Part shown: in pieces, positions 8,627 through 16,984 of the stretch
Position numbering within the stretch: the stretch's first letter is position 1
Layout: each line of letters opens with the position of its first letter
Assembly (NCBI GenBank): GCA_001931535.1
Contig: CP016211.1
Location: 12,136,377 to 12,200,376 of the forward strand
DNA length: 64,000 nt
Source of the DNA: Minicystis rosea
Lineage (GTDB): Bacteria; Myxococcota_A; Polyangia; Polyangiales; Polyangiaceae
Direction of reading: 5' to 3'
Program-made: the position numbers and the translations under genes
The notes under the pieces: generated by a model
Seen by the model: only the letters and a program-made list of their open reading frames with translations
Told to the model about the DNA's origin: nothing
The model's database searches: none

Positions 8627-9271
8627 ATGCGACGCGCCCTCGTCTTTGCTTCGACGCTCGTGACCCTCGTCGCGGTGTCCTCCGCGGCCCGCGCCGAGTT
8701 CGCCACGCCGCCGGGGGTGGGCGATCCGTCGAAGCCGCCGCTGCAAGTCGCCGCCGACCCGCCCCGCCTGGCACTCTGGGTCACCCCGCACTTCGAGGGC
8801 GGCGTCGCGCTCCTCCCGAGCCTCGTTCCCGGCCTGACGAAGCCGATGGGAGGCTTCGGGCGCTTCTCCGTGGAGCTGCTCGCGCCCCTCGATACCAAGA
8901 AAGGCACCGGGCCCGTCTTCGGGGTTTGGTATGGCTTCGAAGGGTGGGGCGCCCCCAAGATCGGCGGCGGCAGCGTCCCCGTCCTCCTCGATTTCGGGAT
9001 CAAGACCGACCATTTCCTCGGGACGCTGGGCGTCGGCGTCAATGCCTTCACCATCGACAAGCTGGGTGAGAAATACGGCGGCGGCCTGCTCTCGCCGCGG
9101 GCCAGCGCGCGGCTCGGCGTGATCTTCGATCCGGTCATCCTCATGGCCAACGCCGACATCCAACGACGCTGGCAGTGGGGCCTCGACGACCTCACCGTCT
9201 TTCAGGCCGGCATCTCCATCGGCTTCATCATGCCGGACTACGTGTCCCCGGCGCCGCGCCGAGCCCGGTAG
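8627..9271 (+). CDS. Secreted protein, probable small outer-membrane barrel
   Basis: A 214-aa protein with a clean signal peptide (MRRALVFASTLVTLVAVSSAARA). The mature part alternates hydrophobic residues and ends close to a strand-like segment (FQAGISIGFIMPDY), as in small beta-barrels, but no family motif is recognised. An in-frame ATG at 8603 would add eight residues without improving the signal peptide. The gene is divergent from the porin operon, with a 228-bp shared upstream region, and is followed by a good hairpin/T-run terminator. Function unknown. Confidence 0.7.
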   Translation: MRRALVFASTLVTLVAVSSAARAEFATPPGVGDPSKPPLQVAADPPRLALWVTPHFEGGVALLPSLVPGLTKPMGGFGRFSVELLAPLDTKKGTGPVFGVWYGFEGWGAPKIGGGSVPVLLDFGIKTDHFLGTLGVGVNAFTIDKLGEKYGGGLLSPRASARLGVIFDPVILMANADIQRRWQWGLDDLTVFQAGISIGFIMPDYVSPAPRRAR

Positions 9272-9272
9272 G

Positions 9273-9302
9273 CTCCGATCGACGACTGCCCATCGGAGTT
9301 TT
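9273..9302 (+). terminator. Intrinsic terminator between convergent genes
   Basis: A 7-bp perfect stem (CTCCGAT / ATCGGAG) with a 12-nt loop is followed directly by TTTT on the plus strand. It starts within a few bases of the stop of the gene ending at 9271, and lies just before the convergent gene that ends at 9318. Confidence 0.7.
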
Positions 9303-9317
9303 GGAGCGGACAGCCCA

Positions 9318-10616
9318 CTACGGCTGCGTGGGCGCGCACTTCGACAGATAGGCCGGCGCTCCCCAGGTCCACGAGGGAATGGTGATCTTCGGGTAATAGA
9401 GCTCGAAGGTGAAGCACATCTCGTCTTCGGTGTTCTCCCCGAAGTGAACCACGGTGTTGCCCGGGTTCTGCCAGGCGCAGCGGGTGCTCACCTTGTCGCC
9501 GGCGCTCACCACTTCATCGAGCGGCGTCCAATACTGCGTATCGAAGTTCCACGGGTTGCGCGAGCCGAGGTCCACGGGCGCGCCGGTGCCGCCGGGGTGA
9601 TTCTTGGTCTCGATGATGGTGCCGTGCTTGTGCATGTGGGGCATGGCGCCGATCACGTGGTAGCTGCCCGACCCGGCGGGGAGCTCGAAATCACAGGTCA
9701 CGTCGAGCGAGCCCTGCGCCGGCACGTCGAAGCTGGCCGTGCCGAAGGCGAGGACGTCGGCGTCGTTGGGGCGGAGATCGTCGGTGGTGCAGAGATCGAA
9801 GCCGCTCGCGTCCATCTCGCCTTCGAGGTGCTGAACGTTGTTGTAATGGACCTGGAGCACGTAATGGGTGGTGCCCTCGATCGGCAAACCGGCCTCCTTC
9901 GGCAGGCTGAAGCCCTGATTGCCCGGCGCCCACACGGCGACCATGCGCGACATGCTCCCGCCGAAGGCGCACGGCGTCGGCTCCGCGGGCGCCGCCGTGT
10001 CCGTCTCGAAGAGCACGATGTGGTGCACGATCTTGCTGTTTTGGATGTACGGCACGAACGAGGTGATGTGCCGTTTGGCCGAGACCGTGACGTCGACTCC
10101 ATAACAGATGTACATGTCGTTCGCGGTCGCCGGCATCGTGTAGCCGTTGAGCGGACGGAGCTTGGTATCCGGTGTACACGAAGGCGCTCCGCCGCCCGTG
10201 CCTGGGCCGGTGGTGCAGGTGTCGGTCGACGCGGGCGCGCCGGCGGCGATCCAATCGTCGAGGGTCTTCTGCTGGGCGGCGTCGAGCGGTGGATTGGGCG
10301 GCTGCGGCATGGGCGCGGCGCTGTCGTGAATGCGCGTGCCCACGAGCTCGTAGACCTTCTTGCCGGCGTCGCTCTTCGCCTGGGCCACGAGATCGGCGTG
10401 CGTGACGAGCGGCATGGGCGCGCCGAACTTCGTGGGCGCGCCGTGGCATTGCTGGCAATGATTGACGAGGATCTCGTTCACGTCGCAGGGCAGCCCCGTG
10501 GCCGCGGTGCCGCCGTTGCCGCCGGTTCCGGCGCCGCCGCCGCCGCAGGCCGCGAGCGCGAGCGACAGCGAGGACGAGACCGAGAGGAGGAGGCCCGCGC
10601 GCGATCGAAGCATCAT
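9318..10616 (-). CDS. Copper type II (PHM/DBH-like) monooxygenase-fold lipoprotein with CxxCH
   Basis: A 432-aa lipoprotein (lipobox LAAC, Cys24) followed by a Gly-rich linker. Residues 44-130 form a small cytochrome c-like domain with one heme motif (CQQCH, 54-58). The rest matches the two-lobed fold of ascorbate-dependent monooxygenases: a His pair (HH 198-199, in VHHIVLF), a His-rich strand (HYVLQVHYNN, 251-260), a MPHMHKHG motif (325-332) and a Met in DEMCFTF (M400), which would be the two copper sites. Members of this fold hydroxylate C-H bonds, but many bacterial ones have no known substrate. Exported, and probably linked to extracytoplasmic electron transfer (inference). Confidence 0.8.
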   Translation of the reverse strand: MMLRSRAGLLLSVSSSLSLALAACGGGGAGTGGNGGTAATGLPCDVNEILVNHCQQCHGAPTKFGAPMPLVTHADLVAQAKSDAGKKVYELVGTRIHDSAAPMPQPPNPPLDAAQQKTLDDWIAAGAPASTDTCTTGPGTGGGAPSCTPDTKLRPLNGYTMPATANDMYICYGVDVTVSAKRHITSFVPYIQNSKIVHHIVLFETDTAAPAEPTPCAFGGSMSRMVAVWAPGNQGFSLPKEAGLPIEGTTHYVLQVHYNNVQHLEGEMDASGFDLCTTDDLRPNDADVLAFGTASFDVPAQGSLDVTCDFELPAGSGSYHVIGAMPHMHKHGTIIETKNHPGGTGAPVDLGSRNPWNFDTQYWTPLDEVVSAGDKVSTRCAWQNPGNTVVHFGENTEDEMCFTFELYYPKITIPSWTWGAPAYLSKCAPTQP

Positions 10617-10677
10617 GATCTCGATGCTACGCGCGCCCCGCGACGGCCGTCGACGGGGAGCAATGATTCGACGTTCG

Positions 10678-11349
10678 TCAGCGGGGCGAGAGTGTCATGG
10701 AATGGATGATGGTGGCGATTCCCGCGTCCGGCGGCGGGAACGAAAGGCCGTGGAGCGCGCGCACGATGCACTGCACCACGCCTGCGTCGGGCAGGCTCGT
10801 GCCGGCATTGCCCACGTTCGAGACCGCGCCATCACGACCAATCACGAAGCGTACGGCGACTTGGCCCATGAGGTTCGGGTTTTGCCACAGGCCGGCGTTA
10901 TAACAGGCACGCATGCGCCCGTGACTGCGGCGGAGGATGCTTTTCACCACGTCGGGCGAAACCCGTCCATGAATGGTGATCGCCCCGGCGCTCACCCGTC
11001 CGCGCGGTGGGCTCGGCGCCATGAATTCGCGGACGTCGATGGGCCTCGTGACGAAGGGCAGGGGGAGGACGCCCGCTTCCCCGAGCGGCTCCGAGGGCAC
11101 GAAATCGCGGCTGGAGGCGAAGAACGGCGGGTCGGGCGGTTCGACGGGGGAAGCGAACCAACGCGTGATGAAGAAGCCGAGGGCCGCGATCACGATGCAT
11201 CCGACGAGGAAACCCCACGCGGCCCGATCGCGCGGCGCGGGAGCGAGCGCATCGAGGGAGGGGCGAGCTTCGTCGTCGGTCGGGGTGCGGCTCTCTGCAC
11301 CGGTGGAGTCGATCGGCTTGGCGATCGAAGGTGTGATGGTCGCCTCCAT
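10678..11349 (-). CDS. AgmX/PglI C-terminal domain protein (TonB-like)
   Basis: About 223 aa. It has an N-terminal cytoplasmic tail, one membrane span (AAWGFLVGCIVIAALGFF) and a periplasmic C-terminal domain. That domain starts at about residue 125 with the family pattern (MRACYNAGLWQNP, then GQVAVRFVIGRDGAV). The family was named from Myxococcus adventurous-motility protein AgmX and is TonB-like; here only the last domain and an anchor are present. ATG 11349 is preferred over in-frame starts up to 11589 because the extra residues are basic and read like a shadow of the divergent promoter region. Confidence 0.75.
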   Translation of the reverse strand: MEATITPSIAKPIDSTGAESRTPTDDEARPSLDALAPAPRDRAAWGFLVGCIVIAALGFFITRWFASPVEPPDPPFFASSRDFVPSEPLGEAGVLPLPFVTRPIDVREFMAPSPPRGRVSAGAITIHGRVSPDVVKSILRRSHGRMRACYNAGLWQNPNLMGQVAVRFVIGRDGAVSNVGNAGTSLPDAGVVQCIVRALHGLSFPPPDAGIATIIHSMTLSPR

Positions 11350-11495
11350 GGAGCCTGTCGACAACAGGCTTGTGGGATTGTTCCACGGCGGCTCGAATTC
11401 GGGGCTCACCTGAGACCTGGAAGAGGATGCGAACCTACAAATACCGCGGACATCGGCGATTGACCCGATTCGCGGCGAGGTGAGAGCATCGATGC

Positions 11496-12917
11496 ATGAA
11501 CCCTCGCCAAGCAGCTCCTTTCGCGCTCGCTCTCGCTCTCGGCGCCATGATCGCCGGCGCCTGCGGCGGAAATGGTGGGACCACGTCACAGTCGTCCGGG
11601 GTGACCGGCGGCGGCAGTGGACACAGCACGGGGACCCATTCTGTCGGAGGTGATGGACAGGGAGGTGGCTTGTTCACCCCCGATTCGGGCACTGGGTGCA
11701 AAGGCCTGCAATGCCAGCAGGTCAATTGCCCCGGAGGCGCCAAAACCACGGTGAGCGGCACCGTCTTCGATCCGAAGGGCGATGTGCCGCTCTACAACGT
11801 GGTCGTCTACGTGCCCAATGCGCCGCTCGATACGCTCGCCGAAGGCGCGAGCTGCGATCAATGCGGCGCCAACCTGAGCGGTGAGCCCATCGTCTCGACG
11901 ATCACCGACACCAAAGGCCATTTCGTGCTTCAGAACGTGCCCGTGGGCGACTCCATCCCGCTCGTGATGCAGGTCGGCAAGTGGCGGCGCCAAGTGACAT
12001 TGCCCACCGTGACGTCGTGCGTGGACAACCCCGTCACCGATGCGGACCTGACGCGCTTGCCGCGCAACAAGTCCGAAGGGCACCTCCCGCGCATCGCCCT
12101 CACCACGGGTGGCGCCGATCCGCTCGAATGTCTGCTCCGCAAGATCGGTATCGACGGAACCGAATTCACCCCCGAGAGCGGCGACGGGCGGGTGAACCTC
12201 TTTGCCGGCCACGGCGGCACTTCGAACTACGTGATTGGCCTCAATGGAGGTAGCTCGTTCAGCGACGCCACCAAGCTCTGGGGCGACAAGGCTTCGCTGA
12301 TGGCGTACGACGTGGTGCTCCTCGCCTGCGAGGGCGACCAGTACACGAACACGAAGCCCGCGGCCGCGCTCCAAGCCATGTCCGATTATGCGAGCGAGGG
12401 CGGCCGGATCTTCGCCTCGCACTGGCACAACGTGTGGCTCGAAAAGGGGCCGGATCCGTGGCCGAAGACGGCCCATTTCAACCACCAACCGGACCTCGCG
12501 GACCCGTTCACCGCCGACATCGACACCACGTTCCCGAAGGGACAGGCCTTCTCCGATTGGCTCGTGAACGTGGGCGGCTCGAACACGCCGGGGAAGATCG
12601 TGATCCACGCGGGGCAGCACACGGTCGACAGCGTCGAGCCGACGTTGTCGCGACAATGGATCTACTCGACGTCACCCAAGTCGGTTCAATACTACACCTT
12701 CAACACGCCTGTCGGCGTTCCCGACGACAAGCAATGTGGACGGGTGGTGTTCAGCGACATCCACGTGTCGTCGTCCGACAAGATCAACACGCCCTTCCCG
12801 AGCGGGTGCACCTCGACGGAGATGTCACCGCAGGAGAAGGCGCTGCTCTTCATGCTCTTCGACCTCTCGGCCTGCATCATGGACGACGAGGACCCGCCGA
12901 CGCCGCCGGTGCAGTGA
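11496..12917 (+). CDS. Lipoprotein with carboxypeptidase-regulatory-like domain
   Basis: A 473-aa exported protein with lipobox AGAC (Cys23) and a Gly/Ser/Thr linker to about residue 65. Residues 85-170 look like a transthyretin/carboxypeptidase-regulatory-like fold (VSGTVFDPKGDVPLYNVVV ... DTKGHFVLQNVPVGD). Further on a segment resembles a flavodoxin/GATase-like core (YDVVLLACEGDQY; ASEGGRIFASHWH), but no catalytic set is evident. Twelve or so cysteines suggest disulfides. The role is unknown. It is divergent from the AgmX-type gene. Confidence 0.75.
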   Translation: MNPRQAAPFALALALGAMIAGACGGNGGTTSQSSGVTGGGSGHSTGTHSVGGDGQGGGLFTPDSGTGCKGLQCQQVNCPGGAKTTVSGTVFDPKGDVPLYNVVVYVPNAPLDTLAEGASCDQCGANLSGEPIVSTITDTKGHFVLQNVPVGDSIPLVMQVGKWRRQVTLPTVTSCVDNPVTDADLTRLPRNKSEGHLPRIALTTGGADPLECLLRKIGIDGTEFTPESGDGRVNLFAGHGGTSNYVIGLNGGSSFSDATKLWGDKASLMAYDVVLLACEGDQYTNTKPAAALQAMSDYASEGGRIFASHWHNVWLEKGPDPWPKTAHFNHQPDLADPFTADIDTTFPKGQAFSDWLVNVGGSNTPGKIVIHAGQHTVDSVEPTLSRQWIYSTSPKSVQYYTFNTPVGVPDDKQCGRVVFSDIHVSSSDKINTPFPSGCTSTEMSPQEKALLFMLFDLSACIMDDEDPPTPPVQ

Positions 12918-13001
12918 CCTCCTGAGCGCCTGCCGGGAGGGGCGGCGCCCACATCTCGCACCTTCTACTCAGAACGCGATCTTGCAGCCGCAGATCGCGT
13001 T

Positions 13002-13255
13002 CTGGAGTGTCCGGAAGGGGATCCCGCAGATGAAATTCCAGTGCTGCAGTGTCCGGAAGGGGATCCCGCGGGTGAAATTCCAGTGCTGGAGTGTCCGGAA
13101 GGCGATCCCACACCGGAGGCGCCCGTTCCGGAGCGTCCGGAAGGCGATCCGCCGATGAAATTCCAGTGCTGGAGTGTCCGGAAGGCGATCTCACACCGGC
13201 GACGCGCGTTCCGGAGCGTCCGGAAGGCGATCTTGCCGCTACGGCGCGCGCTCCG
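13002..13255. repeat. Tandem repeat, about 42-bp unit, six copies
   Basis: The core TCCGGAAGG recurs at about 13010, 13052, 13093, 13135, 13175 and 13218, a period close to 42 bp. Units alternate between two versions, one with GATGAAATTCCAGTGCTGGA and one with CACACCGGAGGCGCCCGTTC. The array fills the space between a plus-strand lipoprotein gene and the 3' end of a minus-strand gene. There is no spacer-like unique sequence between units, so it is not a CRISPR. The rest of 12918-13264 holds nothing recognisable. Confidence 0.85.
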
Positions 13256-13264
13256 GAGCCTGGA

Positions 13265-14752
13265 TCACTGCTCCAGGATCGTGATGGTGCGGCTGTAGTA
13301 GGAGGCGACGGCGGCGCGGGCGCCGTCCTTGGAGACGGCGACCATGCAGGCGCCTTTGCCGGTCGGGAGGGAGCCCACGACCTTCGGCGGATCGCCGGCG
13401 ATGACGTCGACGCCGCTGCCCTTGGGAGGCTTCTCGGAGCCGCCCAGCGAGACGAAGAGGGTGCGGCCGTCGGGCGAGGTTTCGCCGGAGCAGGGGGCGC
13501 CGCTCAACATGAGCGAGGCGCGCACTTCCATGCCCGGGGGCTTGCCCTTGCCCGCGGTGCCCGCGCGCGGCGGGAGCGCGATGACGGTGGCGGTGCGGCC
13601 GGCGCTGTTGATGGTGACGCCGTAGCGATCGCCATCCATCAGGAAGCCGGCCTCGGGCGTGCTGTCGACGGGGACCTCGCGCAGCTCGGTGGTGCCGGCG
13701 ACGTTGAGGAGGACGGCGGTGTTGGAGACGCGATCGGGGAAGAAGAGGGCGCTGCCGTCGGCGGTGACCGCGCCGAAGCGAGGCTCGCGGCCCGCGGAGA
13801 TGCTGCGGCGGGTGGCGCCGAAGGGGGCTTCGTTGGGGTCGAAGAGATCGATCCACGCGCCGGCCGGATGACCCGAATGACGGAGCGAGCCGAGGGCGGC
13901 GACGTGGGCGCGTTTCTCGGCGCGGACGAGGAAGAGCTGGCCGGTGGCGTGCGGCAAGGTGATGTCCGCGAGGCGCGTGCCGGTGACGAGATCGAAGCGG
14001 GAGACGCGCTTGCCTTCGATGGAGGCGGCGACGACGGTGCGGCCGTCGGGCATCTCGATGATGTCACCGGGGCTCTGGCCGACGTCGAGGAGGAGCGGAT
14101 CGCGATCCCACGTCGTCGTGTCCATGATGGGGATGCGGGCCGCGTCCTGGCGGCGGAGCACCGCGATCCAACGGCCGAAGAGGAGGCGGATCTGGTCGCC
14201 CTGCGCCGGCACCGAGGCTTGGTGCACGAGGTCGCCGTTCTTGATGCGGTACTCGCGGAGGGTGGCGTCGTCGGCGCTGACGTAGATGGATTGGCCGCTC
14301 GGGTTCCACGCGATGTCGAGCGGGTGGACGTCGCCGATCTTGAACTCGCGGGCGCGCCAGGGCTTGTTGGGATCGGGCGGGGCCGGGTCGGGCTCGGGCT
14401 CGATTTCGGGGCCGATGGCGCCCGGTGAAGGCGCGCGCGGGGCGCCCGAGGCGACGGGCTCGGTGCCGAGGGTGGTGAGGGGCGGAGCCTCGCCGACCGG
14501 CGATTCACGGCTCGAGACGAGCACGGCCATGACGGTGGAGACCGCCGTGGTGACGATGAGCGCGGCCCGCGGGAGGCCGGGCGAAGGCTTGGCATCGAGC
14601 CAGGCCTTGCACGAGCGACACTTGCGCGCGCCTTCGATGATCTGCGCCTTGCACTTGGGACAGGCGATGCGGCGCTCGATGAAGGCCGGAGGAGCGGCCC
14701 CGGGGCTGATCGGGGGCTTGCCCGCATCCTGGCCGGGCGCGGCCTGCGTCAC
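13265..14752 (-). CDS. Zinc-ribbon, single-span beta-propeller protein
   Basis: 495 aa, starting at a GTG that overlaps the upstream stop (GTGA). A zinc ribbon sits at about residues 30-51 (CPKCKAQIIEGARKCRSCKAW), followed by one membrane span (LIVTTAVSTVMAVLVSS). A Pro/Glu-rich linker leads to a WD/YVTN-like propeller of about 360 aa, with repeats of the type DIAWNPSGQSIYVSADDATL and PDGRTVVAASIEGKRVSRFD. The upstream gene has the same plan, so the two probably act together as a membrane sensor or scaffold pair. No enzymatic motif seen; function not known. Confidence 0.75.
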   Translation of the reverse strand: MTQAAPGQDAGKPPISPGAAPPAFIERRIACPKCKAQIIEGARKCRSCKAWLDAKPSPGLPRAALIVTTAVSTVMAVLVSSRESPVGEAPPLTTLGTEPVASGAPRAPSPGAIGPEIEPEPDPAPPDPNKPWRAREFKIGDVHPLDIAWNPSGQSIYVSADDATLREYRIKNGDLVHQASVPAQGDQIRLLFGRWIAVLRRQDAARIPIMDTTTWDRDPLLLDVGQSPGDIIEMPDGRTVVAASIEGKRVSRFDLVTGTRLADITLPHATGQLFLVRAEKRAHVAALGSLRHSGHPAGAWIDLFDPNEAPFGATRRSISAGREPRFGAVTADGSALFFPDRVSNTAVLLNVAGTTELREVPVDSTPEAGFLMDGDRYGVTINSAGRTATVIALPPRAGTAGKGKPPGMEVRASLMLSGAPCSGETSPDGRTLFVSLGGSEKPPKGSGVDVIAGDPPKVVGSLPTGKGACMVAVSKDGARAAVASYYSRTITILEQ

Positions 14753-16896
14753 CGGATCACCCACGCGACCTTGGCTCGGTCGGAGAGGACGAGCGCCATG
14801 GATCCATCGGGCGCGAGGCGGACCCGCGAGGGCTCGGCGGTGACGGGGATGAGCTTGACGGCAAACGATTCCAGATCGACGAGGCCGACGAAGCCGGCGC
14901 CGTCGGCGGGCAGCGCGACCACGGCCTGCTTGCCGTCGGGCGCGACGGCCATGTCGGCGACGCGCGCGTTGAAGGGGACGTGGCGGACGAGCTCGCGCTT
15001 CTCGAGATCGAAGATCTCGACGGCGTGGCCCTCGTTGCAACGGACGACGCCGAGGCGGCCGCGGCGGACGAGCTCGATCTGCTCGGGCTCGCGGCAGGTG
15101 GGGATGCGCGCGTCCTGCCGGACGGCGCCGGACGCCTGCCACGCGAGCGGGACGATGGCGTCCTCGGCGCGGAGGAGGACGTAGCTGCTCTGGCCGTCGG
15201 GCGTCATGAGGACGCTCACCGGGTTGCCGACCATCGAGGCGCGCACGCGATCCTGCGCGGAGGCGAGGCGGCTCGGATCGAAGGCGTAGACGGCGCCGCC
15301 CTGCGGATCGCGCAGGCCGGGGACCGGGACTTGGCCGGTGGTGGTGAGGGCGCGCTTGCCGGAGTCGTCGGCGCCCATCGGGCCGACGGGATCGTCGCCG
15401 AACTGAATGCGATCGATCTCGGCGTGATACTCGGTCGCCAGCACGGCGACGGCGTGCGCGGAGGGGAGCGACGCGAACGCGCGGTGGCCCGAGGCGCCGA
15501 CGGTGACTTGACCGACGGCGGCGCCCATCTCGATGGTCTTGAGGAGGCGCGTGGTCTGCGGGTCGACGACGTAGATGCGCTGCGGCGCGGTCGCGTACAC
15601 GACCGAGCCGACGCGGTAGAGGCGGCGCGATTGCGGCGCGTCGGTGACGAGGCTGAGCACGCCGCCGGTGCGCGCGTTGTGGACCTCGAGGCCGGTGAGG
15701 AGCGAGACGGCGAAGCGCTCGCCGTCGAGCGGGAGCGCGTCGGAGACGTCCTTCGGCAAGGCGAAGGGGCCGGCGACGATAGGCTCGGAAGGAGCTTTGG
15801 CGGCGCTCGCGTCCTTGGCGGCGCTCGCGTCCTTCGCGTCTTTCGCGTCTTTCGCGGGCTCGCGGTGCGGCGCGACGTGGCCGACGTCGTTCGGCGGCTG
15901 CCACACGCAATGGCCTTCTTTGCAGGCCTCGCCGTTCCAACACGGGCTGCTGCACGCCGCGGGCGAGGACGCGCTGGGAGCGGCCTTGCCGCCCGCGCGG
16001 GCCGGCAAGAAGCGGCCGGGCGCGAGGTGGCGGAGGGCGATGCCGCTGCACACGAGCGTGGTGATGGCGCCCATCATCAGGATCGGGCGCCAGTGCATCG
16101 CGAGCCAGCTCGCGTCGGGAGCGTCGTCGGGGATCGAGGGCGGGCCCGCGGATCCGGGCGGCATCGCCGTCGCGGGCTCACCGCATTCGGTGCAGACGGC
16201 GACGTTGGGCGCGATGCGCTCGAGGCAGATGGGACAGCGCAGGGAGCCCGCGCGCAACGACGCGGCGGCCTCGGTTTGCGCGGCGGCGCCGAGGTAGATG
16301 GTGCGGGGCGCGGTGCGCGCGGAGGCGCCGCTCTGGCCGCTCGGAATGGAGGCTTCGCGCGCCGGCTGCGAGGCCGGGACGGCGGAAGGATCGCGGCGCG
16401 GCGCGATCAGCGTGGCCGAGACCCACGCGTCGCTGTCGACGAGCGCGGCCGAGGCGCGCTGGAGCTGCCCGCCTTCGACGGTGCGACGAAGCTCGGCGCC
16501 CGTGATCGGGCCGAGCATGCGGGCGCCGTCGTGCACCCAGAAGAGCAGCAGATCGCGGAGGGCCTGCGGCACGGCGGCGAGATCGGCCGGGAGCTCGCGA
16601 AGGAGCGCGGTGGGCGCGGAAGGCAGCGGTGGCCGCGTGGCGCCTGGGCTGCGGGCGAGCGTGGCGAAGGCCCGCGGCGAAGCCCACAGATCCGAGCCTG
16701 CGAGGCGAACGCGGGCGTCGGCCGGGAGCTCGCCGCTCCGAATGGCGTCGCGGACGTCGTCGTCCGAGACCGGTCCGGTGATCTTGCCGGCGCGGTCGAT
16801 GTAGAAGCGGAGCTCTTCTTCCACCAAGTCGGAGCGGGCGTAGCGCGATCGGCGGGGCGCGTCGAGAGGGCTCGGGCCCCGGGGCGGGCTGTCCAT
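14749..16896 (-). CDS. GYF_2-domain, zinc-ribbon, beta-propeller membrane protein
   Basis: 715 aa. Two GYF_2-type domains come first (about residues 27-75, RFYIDRAGKITGPVSDDDV; and 115-165, FWVHDGARMLGPITGAEL). Then come a four-Cys zinc ribbon (CPICLERIAPNVAVCTECG), a membrane span (ILMMGAITTLVCSGIAL), a small Cys cluster (CSSPCWNGEACKEGHC) and an Ala/Lys/Asp linker (AKDAKDAKDASAAKDAS). A beta-propeller-like C-terminal half completes it. GYF_2 domains usually bind peptides or lie next to secretion and kinase systems. ATG 16896 opens a few residues before the first domain; the frame upstream to 17040 is not protein-like. It overlaps the next gene by GTGA. Confidence 0.75.
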   Translation of the reverse strand: MDSPPRGPSPLDAPRRSRYARSDLVEEELRFYIDRAGKITGPVSDDDVRDAIRSGELPADARVRLAGSDLWASPRAFATLARSPGATRPPLPSAPTALLRELPADLAAVPQALRDLLLFWVHDGARMLGPITGAELRRTVEGGQLQRASAALVDSDAWVSATLIAPRRDPSAVPASQPAREASIPSGQSGASARTAPRTIYLGAAAQTEAAASLRAGSLRCPICLERIAPNVAVCTECGEPATAMPPGSAGPPSIPDDAPDASWLAMHWRPILMMGAITTLVCSGIALRHLAPGRFLPARAGGKAAPSASSPAACSSPCWNGEACKEGHCVWQPPNDVGHVAPHREPAKDAKDAKDASAAKDASAAKAPSEPIVAGPFALPKDVSDALPLDGERFAVSLLTGLEVHNARTGGVLSLVTDAPQSRRLYRVGSVVYATAPQRIYVVDPQTTRLLKTIEMGAAVGQVTVGASGHRAFASLPSAHAVAVLATEYHAEIDRIQFGDDPVGPMGADDSGKRALTTTGQVPVPGLRDPQGGAVYAFDPSRLASAQDRVRASMVGNPVSVLMTPDGQSSYVLLRAEDAIVPLAWQASGAVRQDARIPTCREPEQIELVRRGRLGVVRCNEGHAVEIFDLEKRELVRHVPFNARVADMAVAPDGKQAVVALPADGAGFVGLVDLESFAVKLIPVTAEPSRVRLAPDGSMALVLSDRAKVAWVIR

Positions 16897-16984
16897 GACC
16901 TTTTTGTCGGTGCGCGATCGCGCGCGGTGATGCCGAGGTGCTAGCCCGTTCACATGCACGGGCGTGGTCGCTCGTGTGATCGGG

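Noticed and set aside
14753..16051. Upstream extension of the zinc-ribbon propeller gene
   Set aside because: Arg/Ala/Pro-only translation in the wrong frame over the GYF gene; the GTG with 4-bp overlap is the natural start.
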